From assembly GCF_001424705.1 (NCBI RefSeq), contig NZ_LMRA01000046.1, forward strand, positions 63,192 through 127,191: a stretch of 64,000 nt of DNA. Reading direction: 5' to 3'. Shown here piece by piece: positions 46,595-54,032 of the stretch. A program made the translations under genes and the position numbers. Source of the stretch: Methylobacterium sp. Leaf465 (GTDB lineage Bacteria > Pseudomonadota > Alphaproteobacteria > Rhizobiales > Beijerinckiaceae). Under the pieces are notes generated by a model. It ran no database searches, was not told where the DNA came from, and worked only from the letters and a program-made list of their open reading frames with translations. Every line of letters starts with the position of its first letter. Positions within the stretch are counted from its first letter, which is position 1.

Positions 46595-46726
46595 GGCGCC
46601 GGTCCCGGCACGCCGCGCTCCGCGCCCGGATCCTCCCGTTCTCGCCTCACCCGGCAGGCCCGGCTTGCGGGCGGCCTTTGGAGTCGCCCACCATCGGCTT
46701 CGGGCCGGCGGCCCGAGGTCGGTCCT

Positions 46727-47173
46727 TCAGGCATCGGCGAGATGGCGCCCGATCTCCTCGACCGGGTGTTTGGTCAGGTCCTTGTCGACCTCGGCCACGA
46801 TGGCCCGCCGCAGGCGCTCGGGCAGGACACGCCGAAGTTCCGCGAGCATCCTCGGCGGTGCGACCACGACCAAGGCGAGGAGAGGATCGATGCGGTCCAG
46901 GGCCGTCACCACGTCCAGGGCGAAGCGGGTCTCGGCCATCCGATGCCAGTCCGTCTGCTCGATGGAACTGCGGCGGTTTCCCAGCCTGACCCGCGGAGGC
47001 CTGTCCGTGCCCTGCTCGCGGGTCGGCGGGTTGGGCGGGGCCTCGAACACCCTCTCCATTCGCAGGTCCAGGGCGCGCGGGTGCCCCTCGTTGCGGAGCA
47101 CCAAGGCCTTGCGGCCGTCGCAGACGACGACGGAGCCGTCGTGCGGGATCATGAGGTTCAGCCTGCCGGTCAT
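46727..47173 (-). CDS. host-attachment-like (baeRF-type) protein
   Basis: 148 aa, no signal peptide. It shows the family pattern: VVVCDGRKALVLRNEG, NPPTREQGTDRPPR, SSIEQTDWHRMAETRFA, ALVVVAPPRMLAELR and DLTKHPVEEIGRHL. These are eRF1-domain-like proteins named after an Agrobacterium plant-attachment factor; the molecular role is not established. It ends the BON-usp operon (31-nt gap to usp). Confidence 0.8.
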   Translation of the reverse strand: MTGRLNLMIPHDGSVVVCDGRKALVLRNEGHPRALDLRMERVFEAPPNPPTREQGTDRPPRVRLGNRRSSIEQTDWHRMAETRFALDVVTALDRIDPLLALVVVAPPRMLAELRRVLPERLRRAIVAEVDKDLTKHPVEEIGRHLADA

Positions 47174-47204
47174 GGGGTCGCTCCAAGCCGAGCGTTCGTC
47201 TCCG

Positions 47205-48014
47205 TCAGTGGCTCAGGAGGCAGCAGACGGGGCAGCCGGCGAGCAGGTTGCGGGTGACGCCCCCGAAGGCCCATTCGCGCAGGCGGCCGTGGCCATAGGC
47301 CCCTGCCACGATCAGGTCGGCGGCGTACTCGCTGGCCGCCTCGACGAGCGCTTCGGCGGTCGTGGCGCCATAGGCGTCCTTCGGCATGGCGGTGGCGTGG
47401 ACGTCATGGGCCTGGAGGAGGCTGACGATGTCCCGGGTATCGCCGGCGCCCTGGCCCTCATCGACGGTCAGCACGACGACATGGGACGCCCGTTTCAGGA
47501 AGGGCACCGCATCGCGGACGGCCCGATGCGCTTCGCGGGTGCTCTTCCACGCGACCGCCACCCGCTGCGCATCGAGGTAGTCGATCTCCGGCGGGACCAC
47601 CAGCACCGGACTGCCGAGCCGCATCACCGCATCCCCTGGATCGACCGACAGGAGCGGGTTGCCCGCGTCGCCCCGGCCGACGATCACGAGGTCCGCCGCG
47701 GTCGACTGGCGGGCCAGGAACTCCAGCGGAAAGTCCAGGTTCGAGCGCCACTCGACGCGGCTTCGGCCGGCGGCGGCTTCGTCGAAGGTCGCGTGCGCGA
47801 TCCGAAGGTCGTTCAGGACGGCCTCCTGAACCGAGGGGAGGCAAAAGGCGCCTCCGAGCATCGGGCCGATGGGCGCAGCCTCGTAGGCCGGCATCTCGGC
47901 CGCGATGCCGATGAGGCGGGCCTTGAAGTCGTCGGCGAGGTGCCCGGCGAGGCGGATCCGGCCGCGCGCAGCTTCGCCGAGATCGACCGAGACCATGAGG
48001 CTGGCATAGGACAT
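47205..48014 (-). CDS. tandem universal stress protein (UspA family)
   Basis: 269 aa, two Usp domains, ending with GAYGHGRLREWAFGGVT and CCLLSH. Closest in form to the 271-aa pair (SVDLGEAARGRIRLAGHLA near the start). It lies 75 nt downstream of the BON gene with no box of its own, so probably in that operon. Confidence 0.86.
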   Translation of the reverse strand: MSYASLMVSVDLGEAARGRIRLAGHLADDFKARLIGIAAEMPAYEAAPIGPMLGGAFCLPSVQEAVLNDLRIAHATFDEAAAGRSRVEWRSNLDFPLEFLARQSTAADLVIVGRGDAGNPLLSVDPGDAVMRLGSPVLVVPPEIDYLDAQRVAVAWKSTREAHRAVRDAVPFLKRASHVVVLTVDEGQGAGDTRDIVSLLQAHDVHATAMPKDAYGATTAEALVEAASEYAADLIVAGAYGHGRLREWAFGGVTRNLLAGCPVCCLLSH

Positions 48015-48089
48015 GGGGATCTCCCGTTCGGCGACGGCTTCGGAAGGGGCGGCGCGGGGCCGGCGGCGAACCCGACCCCGGTCGGTCGT

Positions 48090-48737
48090 TCAAGCGAGCG
48101 TCAGGTGGTCCACGACGGAGCGCACGCCGGGAGCGGACCAGGCGGCGTTCTCGACGAGGTCGCGCTCGTGCCAGGCATGCACCTTGCCCTCCAGGGTCAC
48201 CTTGGCGTCCTTGACCGTCACCTTGATCGCGTCGGCCTCGACCTCGGCGTTGCGCTTGAGCGCCGCCTCGATCTTCGCGCGCACGTCCGTGGCGCTCGCC
48301 GCCGGCTTGACCTCGATCATGTTGATGATGCCGGCGACGCCCGAGAGGCGCTTGAGCGCGGCCTGGGCCTCCTCCTTCTGGTACTGCCACGCGACCTCGC
48401 CGGTGAGCGTGACCCAGCCGTCCTGCACCTTCACCTGGATGGCGTTCGGCGGAACGCTGACGGACCAGTCGAGCATCTGAACGGCGCGTCGGGCCAAGTC
48501 CTCGTCGCGGGGCGGTGCCTCGCCGGCGAAGCGGACCTTGATCTCCTCGACCACGCCGCGCACGCCGCGCACCTTCCGGGCCGCCTTCTCGGCCGCCAGC
48601 CGCTCGGTGTAGCTGCCGACATGGCCCGTGAGCGTGACGATGCCGTTGTCCACGGCGACGCCGATGTTGGCCGCATCGATGCTAGGCTCGAAATCGAGCT
48701 CGTCGACGATGCTTTGGCGGAGGATCTTGTCGTTCAT
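48090..48737 (-). CDS. triple BON-domain protein
   Basis: 215 aa, three BON domains with turns GIVTLTGHV, GWVTLTGEV and AKVTLEGKV. It is nearly collinear with the paralogs at 36214 and 43463. ATG 48737 overlaps the stop of the receiver-like gene (ATGA) and has GGAGA upstream. A FixK-type box 86 nt upstream lies inside that gene's end, so it may have both read-through and its own promoter. Confidence 0.87.
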   Translation of the reverse strand: MNDKILRQSIVDELDFEPSIDAANIGVAVDNGIVTLTGHVGSYTERLAAEKAARKVRGVRGVVEEIKVRFAGEAPPRDEDLARRAVQMLDWSVSVPPNAIQVKVQDGWVTLTGEVAWQYQKEEAQAALKRLSGVAGIINMIEVKPAASATDVRAKIEAALKRNAEVEADAIKVTVKDAKVTLEGKVHAWHERDLVENAAWSAPGVRSVVDHLTLA

Positions 48738-49264
48738 GGGAGATCTCCTTCGGGGAGGGACCGGCATCCGTCCTCGTGACGATGGCCGGGTGCCGTATCC
48801 TGGCTTCCGCAGGCCGGGGGGCATTGATCCACCTCAAGAGCCTGGCCGGAGCGGATCCCGCCCTCCATCGGGCATTCCCTGGGCTCGGCCCGGGCCCCTT
48901 CCGCCAATCGCTGGAGCCGGATCGCCCGTGCGACGGCCTCCGTCAGGCAGGGGCGGTCGAGGACGAGGACGTCGCCGAAGGCTTTTGGAACGGGAATCGA
49001 GCCCGCGAACTGCGCGAACGGGATCCCGCGGCGGCGCAGCGCGCAGGCCAGGGGGAAACAGGGGCCTTCCTGCAGGTCGACGCTGACGAGGGCGAAGGCC
49101 GGCTCGCTGCGGGCCAACCCGTCCACGGCCTCCTCGCAGGTGGGATAGGGGCCTTCGACCGCGTAGCCCTCATCCGTCAGCGTGTCCTCCAGCCACATGG
49201 CCGGCAGCGCCTGCGGCTCGGCCACGAGCACGACCCGTCTCGAGGCTTGATCCGTCCCTGGCAT
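48734..49264 (-). CDS. receiver-like protein with degenerate phosphorylation site
   Basis: 176 aa. A receiver fold is likely over residues 8-125: VVLVAEPQALPA, then the phospho-Asp position Asp63 in LVSVDLQEG, and GIPFAQFAG. The acidic pair is reduced to Glu16 and the conserved Lys is missing (VLDRPC), so signalling by phosphorylation is doubtful. The last 45 residues are low-complexity and run over the BON gene's box. A FixK-type box lies 57 nt upstream. Confidence 0.7.
   Translation of the reverse strand: MPGTDQASRRVVLVAEPQALPAMWLEDTLTDEGYAVEGPYPTCEEAVDGLARSEPAFALVSVDLQEGPCFPLACALRRRGIPFAQFAGSIPVPKAFGDVLVLDRPCLTEAVARAIRLQRLAEGARAEPRECPMEGGIRSGQALEVDQCPPACGSQDTAPGHRHEDGCRSLPEGDLP
48824..48837 (-). 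promoter_or_regulatory. FixK/FNR-type box upstream of the BON gene 48090-48737
   Basis: TTGATCCACCTCAA, 86 nt before the BON start, inside the end of the receiver-like gene. Confidence 0.75.
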
Positions 49265-49321
49265 GGCCCGTCCTTCCAAAGCTGCAGGCGCCGAGAATCG
49301 GGGAGGGAGGTCCGGTCGACC

Positions 49322-49335
49322 TTGATCTATCGCAA
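49322..49335 (-). promoter_or_regulatory. FixK/FNR-type box upstream of the receiver-like gene
   Basis: TTGATCTATCGCAA, 57 nt before ATG 49264. It overlaps the last codons and stop of the NRAMP gene. Confidence 0.75.
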
Positions 49336-50670
49336 CGGAAGGACGGCGCTGATCAGCATCGCGGCGACGGTGAGCATCATGCAGGCGGTGGCCGCCCAGC
49401 CGAGCCACCGGAGCGGCCCGCGCACGGCGAAGGCCCCCATGATGTCGGTGCGGGACGCGGCCAGCATCATCACGGCCATCATCGGCACCGCGATGACGCC
49501 GTTGACGACCGCGCTCCAGTAGAGCGCCCGGATCGGGTCGACGGCGCCCAGGCTGATGATCATGCCGACGAGGGTCGCGAGGGCCACCGTCCCGTAGAAG
49601 GCGCGTGCCTCGAGCAGGTGACGTCCGAATCCGACCGGCCAGTGCTGCGCCTCGCCGACCGCGTAGGCCGCCGAGCCGGCCAGGACCGGCACCGCCAGGA
49701 GCCCGGTGCCGACGATGCCAAGCGCGAAGACGCCCGCCGACAGGGGGCCGGCGATGGGCCGGAGCGCCTCGGCGCCCTGGGCCGAGGTCTGGATGTCGGT
49801 GATGCCGTGCGGGTGCAGCACCGCGGCGGTCGTCACCATGATGGCCAGGGCGACGATGTTCGAGAACGTCATGCCGACGAGGGTATCGACGCGGATGCGG
49901 TGAAGGGCCGCCTTTCCCTGCTCGGGTGCGTGGGCGAGGTCGCGCCGCCGCGGGAAGGCGTGCAGGTCCTCGGCCTCCTCCGCCGCCTGCCAGAAGAACA
50001 GGTACGGGCTGATCGTGGTGCCGAAGATCGCCACCAGGGTGGTGAGGCTCGCCCCGCTGCCGTCGAGACGCGGCACGGCCATGGCCCATCCGAGCTCGGA
50101 CCAGGAGACATGGGCGAACACGACCACACCGAGATAGGCGAACAGGCTCAGGGTCAGCCACTTCAGCACGGCGACGTAGCGGGTGTACTGCAGCACCAGT
50201 TGCATGAACACGCAGGCCCCCGAGAACAGCCCGACATAGAGCCAGCGCGGGCCCGGCAGCAGGAGATTCAGGGCATCGGCCATGGCGCCGAGGTCGGCGC
50301 CGAGGTTCAGGATGTTGGCGATGAGCAGGAGCAGGACCACGCCCTGGAGCAGGCCGTTGGGATAGTGCTGGCGCAGCACGCCGGCGATGCCGTGGCCGGT
50401 GGTGCGCCCGATCCGGGCCGAGACCATCTGCACGGCGGCCATCAGGGGCAGGCTGTAGAGCATGGTCCAGCACAGGCCGTACCCGAGCTGCGCCCCGGCC
50501 TGCCCGTAGGTGGCGATGCCGCTGGGATCGTCGTCCGAGGCCCCGGTGATCAGGCCCGGTCCGAGAACACCCAGCAGGCGTGGTTTCGAGGGGCCGACGG
50601 CGGCGCTCAGGCCCTCCGGGTCATTCGGCTCGGTCAGGATGCTTGCGACCGGGACCGGTATCTCGGTCAT
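49327..50670 (-). CDS. NRAMP-family divalent metal transporter
   Basis: 447 aa with about 11 membrane helices. TM1 reads GPGLITGASDDDPSGIATY: the usual metal-site DPGN of Mn/Fe transporters is DPSG here, as in divergent NRAMP-like proteins. The TM6 region has FGTTISPYLFFWQAAEE instead of the canonical MPH, so metal choice is uncertain. ATG 50670 overlaps the stop of the upstream 96-aa gene (ATGA). It is the last gene of the potassium channel operon. Confidence 0.85.
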   Translation of the reverse strand: MTEIPVPVASILTEPNDPEGLSAAVGPSKPRLLGVLGPGLITGASDDDPSGIATYGQAGAQLGYGLCWTMLYSLPLMAAVQMVSARIGRTTGHGIAGVLRQHYPNGLLQGVVLLLLIANILNLGADLGAMADALNLLLPGPRWLYVGLFSGACVFMQLVLQYTRYVAVLKWLTLSLFAYLGVVVFAHVSWSELGWAMAVPRLDGSGASLTTLVAIFGTTISPYLFFWQAAEEAEDLHAFPRRRDLAHAPEQGKAALHRIRVDTLVGMTFSNIVALAIMVTTAAVLHPHGITDIQTSAQGAEALRPIAGPLSAGVFALGIVGTGLLAVPVLAGSAAYAVGEAQHWPVGFGRHLLEARAFYGTVALATLVGMIISLGAVDPIRALYWSAVVNGVIAVPMMAVMMLAASRTDIMGAFAVRGPLRWLGWAATACMMLTVAAMLISAVLPLR

Positions 50671-50957
50671 CGGTCGATGCCGCGCGCGCCACGAGGGCCC
50701 GTGTCGTGCCCAAGGGGGGGCAGGGCATCGGGGGCGGACCAGATCGTGCGGGCGACCGTCAGGGCCGCGTCCAGGTCCTCGTGGTCCGTGCCGTAGCGAC
50801 GGTGCAGGGCTTCGAGCCACGGCAGCGTGCCGTCGGGGCCCGACCAGATCTCCGCGGCCGACACGTGGTACATCCCATCGAGTGCCTCGATGCCGTAGCC
50901 GGTGACGGCCCACTGCCGCCCGCGCCAGTGCACCGGTTCGGTAAGCTCGTGCGCCAT
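50667..50957 (-). CDS. hypothetical protein of the channel-NRAMP operon
   Basis: 96 aa, soluble. WRGRQWAVTGYGIEALDGMYHVSAAEIW suggests a small beta-rich fold, followed by a helical WLEALHRRYG segment and a Pro/Gly-rich tail. No family is recognised. Its stop overlaps the NRAMP start, which suggests coupling. Confidence 0.65.
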   Translation of the reverse strand: MAHELTEPVHWRGRQWAVTGYGIEALDGMYHVSAAEIWSGPDGTLPWLEALHRRYGTDHEDLDAALTVARTIWSAPDALPPLGHDTGPRGARGIDR

Positions 50958-50982
50958 GACCTCGCTCCCGATCCTCGCGCCG

Positions 50983-51198
50983 CTAGGCGCGTTCTTCCTG
51001 CACCGCGGCGGCCTCGCAGGAATCCGCACGCAGCCGCCAATCCACGATGCCGTTGGCTTCACAGAACAGCGCCTGCCCGGCTGCGCGGGCGGAGGCCTCC
51101 GACGTGGCCGGAACGAGGACCTGATGCTGGCGCGCAGGCCGCTCGTGACCGGTATCGTCGCTGACCAGCTTGTGGAACGTGACCAGGAACATCCTCAT
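50983..51198 (-). CDS. hypothetical protein of the channel-NRAMP operon
   Basis: 71 aa, with MRMFLVTFHKLVSDDTGHE and a central ATSEASARAAGQALFCEANG helix. No family is recognised. The ATG overlaps the channel gene's stop (ATGA). A FixK-type box lies 80 nt upstream within the channel coding region. Confidence 0.6.
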   Translation of the reverse strand: MRMFLVTFHKLVSDDTGHERPARQHQVLVPATSEASARAAGQALFCEANGIVDWRLRADSCEAAAVQEERA

Positions 51199-51812
51199 CG
51201 GGTCGCCTCCGTGCGCGCGCGGCGAGACGCCGTCGCGTCCCCCGCGAGCGGAGTTGACCCCGGATCCGGCTGGGCGCCTTGATCTGCCGCAAACTCGGCC
51301 CCCGTCTGCGGAAAGAAGCGCGTCCGCTTCGGCGCAAGGAGCGTGCTGCCGGAGCCGGACGACGCCACCCGATGGGCTTGGCCCTTGCCGTGCAGCGGCC
51401 AGTATCGCTCCATGGCGAGATAGGTGAACGAGGCCGACCAGCCGATCAGCAACAGGCCGTTCAGGGCCTCGACGCCGGAGATGAGGCGCGCATGCCCGAC
51501 CGGGAAGTGGTCGCCGAAGCCGAGCGTCGTGTAGGTCACCACCGAGAAGTACAGGCAGTCCTCGAAGGTGGTGACCGGTACGCCCGCAAAGGCGCCGTTA
51601 CCGAGCCGCAGCACGAGCAGCCAATAGGCGCCGGCATAGATCCACACCGCCGCCGTATGCCCGACGAAGGCCGCCAGCACCACGACGAGGATGCGGGCGC
51701 GCGGTGGAATCGGAAGCTCCGCCAGGTGCTCGGAGGTCAGGCGCAGGATCTCGTACAGCACCAGGATGGTGGTGATGACGAGGGCGACGCTGGCGGACAT
51801 GGCGAGGAGCAT
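51195..51812 (-). CDS. two-TM potassium channel (Ion_trans_2)
   Basis: 205 aa. Two or three hydrophobic segments in the N-terminal 80 residues, then the pore: FSVVTYTTLGFGDHFPVG, where TLGFGD is a variant of the K+ filter TVGYGD. A final membrane helix (about 115-140) is followed by a polar tail of about 65 residues with no RCK domain. The start ATG 51812 is preferred to 51860 because the frame before it crosses the box. It leads the operon to NRAMP. Confidence 0.8.
   Translation of the reverse strand: MLLAMSASVALVITTILVLYEILRLTSEHLAELPIPPRARILVVVLAAFVGHTAAVWIYAGAYWLLVLRLGNGAFAGVPVTTFEDCLYFSVVTYTTLGFGDHFPVGHARLISGVEALNGLLLIGWSASFTYLAMERYWPLHGKGQAHRVASSGSGSTLLAPKRTRFFPQTGAEFAADQGAQPDPGSTPLAGDATASRRARTEATR
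51279..51292 (-). promoter_or_regulatory. FixK/FNR-type box inside the channel gene
   Basis: TTGATCTGCCGCAA, 80 nt before the 71-aa gene start at 51198. Confidence 0.7.
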
Positions 51813-51868
51813 GCGGCTGACCCGAGAAGGAACCCGGGAGCAGCATGCGCCGCGCCGCACGGGGCGCC

Positions 51869-51882
51869 TTGACCTGCCTCAA
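51869..51882 (-). promoter_or_regulatory. FixK/FNR-type box upstream of the potassium channel
   Basis: TTGACCTGCCTCAA, 56 nt before the channel start. Confidence 0.75.
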
Positions 51883-51931
51883 CGCGGCCCCGACGTCCGC
51901 CCCGCCGTCGTGGGCCGGAGGTCAGCGGGTC

Positions 51932-51945
51932 CTGATCCAGATCAA
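51932..51945 (+). promoter_or_regulatory. FixK/FNR-type box upstream of the lipoyl-like gene
   Basis: CTGATCCAGATCAA, 78 nt before ATG 52024. One terminal mismatch (C for T). Confidence 0.7.
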
Positions 51946-52023
51946 CGCGTCACCCGATCCCGTACCATCACCTTGTCACTGCGCCCCGATCTCCCGGGCG
52001 CGCGTCAGCAAGGGAGGCCGGCC

Positions 52024-52263
52024 ATGCCGGACGTTCGCGTATCCGAGGATCTGTGGTCCACGGGGATGCTGCCCGAAGGCATCCTGGAGCGCTGGCTGGT
52101 CGCGGACGGGGCCAGGGTAAGGGCCGGGGAGGCCGTGGCCGCCGTGCGGATCGGCGAGGCGCTCCACGACATCGTCTCGCCGGTCGGCGGGCGCCTGGAG
52201 GTCGTTGCGCCGGCCAGCGAGGTCGTCGACCCAGGCTGCATCATCGCCGAGGTTCATGCCTGA
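52024..52263 (+). CDS. stand-alone lipoyl/biotinyl-like domain without the acceptor lysine
   Basis: 79 aa, a single barrel-sandwich domain: GILERWLVADGARVRAGEAVAAV, then DIVSPVGGRLEVV and a final CIIAEV. Aligned on the SP-x-G turn, the position of the modified Lys is Glu45, so it cannot be lipoylated or biotinylated there. The start follows GGGAGG. Its box and position suggest a stress role, but the function is unknown. Confidence 0.72.
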   Translation: MPDVRVSEDLWSTGMLPEGILERWLVADGARVRAGEAVAAVRIGEALHDIVSPVGGRLEVVAPASEVVDPGCIIAEVHA

Positions 52264-52283
52264 CGCCGCGCCGCGGAGAGACT

Positions 52284-52297
52284 TTGAGCGAGATCAA
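52284..52297 (+). promoter_or_regulatory. FixK/FNR-type box upstream of SPW gene 2
   Basis: TTGAGCGAGATCAA, 81 nt before ATG 52379. The right-most box seen. Confidence 0.78.
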
Positions 52298-52378
52298 GGC
52301 CGGGCGGCCCGCGCGGCGAGAGGATGACGGCAGCGAACCGCGGCGGATGTCGTCGCGGGCACCGGTCGGAGGCGTCCC

Positions 52379-52756
52379 ATGGCTCGATCCAACCTGCACG
52401 CGCGCCCCTCGCCACCGGAATGGCGGACGGACGAGATCCTGCTCGGCGCCCTGCAGCACGCGGCCGGCGTCGCGCTGGTGCTGGCCGCGTGGGTCCTCAT
52501 CCTCGTCGACCAAGGCCGCCCCGGCGCCTCCGCGCTCCTGCCGGGCCTGTTGGTCTTCGGGCTGTCCACCGCCAACCAGCTTCGCTTCCGCGCCGTGTTG
52601 GAGCGTGCCATCGCGCTCATCGGGGCCTGGACGCTGCTGGCCCCCTGGATGCTCGGGTTCGCCGCCAACGATGTCGCGACCTGGGCCCACGTGACGCTCG
52701 GCGGCGTGAGTCTCGCCTCCGCTCTGGCATGGCTCAAGCTGGCGCGAAAGCCATGA
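52379..52756 (+). CDS. SPW-repeat integral membrane protein
   Basis: 125 aa with four helices. The SPW-like core is LAPWMLGF in the second half and the degenerate LAAWVL in the first. A paralog of 26030-26398 with a longer polar N-terminus. Its stop overlaps the start of the cytochrome gene (ATGA). Confidence 0.8.
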   Translation: MARSNLHARPSPPEWRTDEILLGALQHAAGVALVLAAWVLILVDQGRPGASALLPGLLVFGLSTANQLRFRAVLERAIALIGAWTLLAPWMLGFAANDVATWAHVTLGGVSLASALAWLKLARKP

Positions 52757-53112
52757 CCCCAGCGACACCATCCCGGATCGGATGGCTGGCCTGTTCGGGG
52801 CTGGCGGCGGTCACGCTGGGTTTTCCGGCCACTGCCCGTCCGGGGGAGGATCACCGCATCCGGGGCTGGACCGTGGCCGCGCAGCTTTGCAGCCGGTGCC
52901 ACGTCATCGGCAGGGAGCCGCAGGACGGCGGACACGTCGGACCAGACTTCCGGACCATCGCCGCCATGCCCTCGACCACGGGCGTCGCGCTCAACGTCTT
53001 CCTGCAGAGCCACCATCAATGGATGCCGAGCGTGCGGCTGGACCGGGACGAGCTGGATGCGGTCATCGACTACGTCCTCAGCCTCAAGACGGCGGACGCC
53101 GCGAGGCCTTGA
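52753..53112 (+). CDS. small class I c-type cytochrome
   Basis: 119 aa. Signal peptide (about 1-30), heme motif CSRCH, and a likely axial Met in WMPSVRL. A third paralog of the small cytochromes here, this time coupled to an SPW protein rather than a Usp. The ATG overlaps the SPW stop. Confidence 0.84.
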   Translation: MTPATPSRIGWLACSGLAAVTLGFPATARPGEDHRIRGWTVAAQLCSRCHVIGREPQDGGHVGPDFRTIAAMPSTTGVALNVFLQSHHQWMPSVRLDRDELDAVIDYVLSLKTADAARP

Positions 53113-53131
53113 GGCCCGGAGATCGAAAGCG

Positions 53132-53618
53132 ATGCTTCCCTTTCCCGTGCTCCTGGCCGACATCGGCGGCACCTACGCCCGGTTCGCCGTCCTGCCGCGG
53201 CCGGGCGCCGACCCGACGCCGATCTGGAAGGTCGCGACCGCCGGCTTCCCCGGCCCTGTGGAGGCCATTCGGTCCTATCTCGATCGACCCGGCACGGTCA
53301 GGCCGTGCGCCGCCTTCCTCGCCGTCGCCGGGCGGGTCGGGGGCGATGGGACGCGCCTGACCAACGCGGGTTGGCGGTTCGACCCCGGTGAGATCGGCAT
53401 CGCGCTCGGCCTCGATGCCGTGAGGCTGGTCAACGACTACGTGCCGCTCGCGGCCGCCCTCACGATCCTCGACCAGGAGAACCCGGCCGAATTGGTGCGG
53501 ATCGGTCCCCCGGGGACCCCCTCGGGCACGGGGTCATCGGGCCGGGCAGAGACTTCGGCGCGGGGGCCCTGATCCCGGCCGGTGACCGCCTCCTCTTCCG
53601 GACCACGGAGTCCGGGCA
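53132..53618 (+). pseudogene. glk: glucokinase, frameshifted and truncated
   Basis: From ATG 53132 the first 125 codons read as glucokinase (LLADIGGTYARFAVL, AVAGRVGGDGTRLTNAGWRFD, LVNDYVPLAAAL). The frame then changes in a C/G-rich run at about 53505-53525: the sequence GPGRDFGAGALIPAGD, followed by the TTESGH segment, continues 2 nt out of phase. Similarity ends at about 53618, so roughly the last half of a 320-residue enzyme is absent. A single-base sequencing error could explain the shift but not the missing end. Confidence 0.75.
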
Positions 53619-54032
53619 CTCGCGGCGGCAGGCGATGCCGCGATCGACCGGCCCCTGCCAGCGGGGGTCCTCGCCATGCGGTCCAAGAGTGCGGTCCAAG
53701 AGTGCGGTCCACAAGTGCGGTTCAAGAACGCGGTCGCAGGCGAGGCAATCGAACCGTACGCACGCCTGCTCGGCCGTTGTGCCCGCGACCTGTCCGTGTC
53801 GGGCGGTGACAAGCCCCTCCCCGAGAGCCCTCCCCGAGAGCGTCCGCGAAGGGCGGATACGGGCGGGTCAAAGCCCGCCAGTGGGAGGCTTCGCTTTCGG
53901 GAGGGCCCCAGGATGTTTGCCGTGGAGGTCTCCGTGGCGGTTCGGTTTCATCGACGGCAACGCTCGTCGCGAGGCAGCCCGGGGTTTTGGGCTCGATCGC
54001 GAGACGATGGCCAGGATGCCCGCCGCCGGCCC
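53619..54032. other. intergenic region with short repeats
   Basis: About 410 nt without a gene. It contains a 13-bp tandem repeat (53678-53729), a direct repeat (CCCCGAGAG twice near 53818-53840) and a small hairpin (GGCGGG/CCCGCC at 53862-53879). It marks the border between the FixK-box island and the copper genes. Confidence 0.5.
53678..53729. repeat. 13-bp tandem repeat, four copies
   Basis: Four adjacent units of GCGGTCCAAGAGT: units 1 and 2 are identical, 3 and 4 have two to three changes, and a partial fifth follows. It lies just after the degraded glucokinase. Confidence 0.75.
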
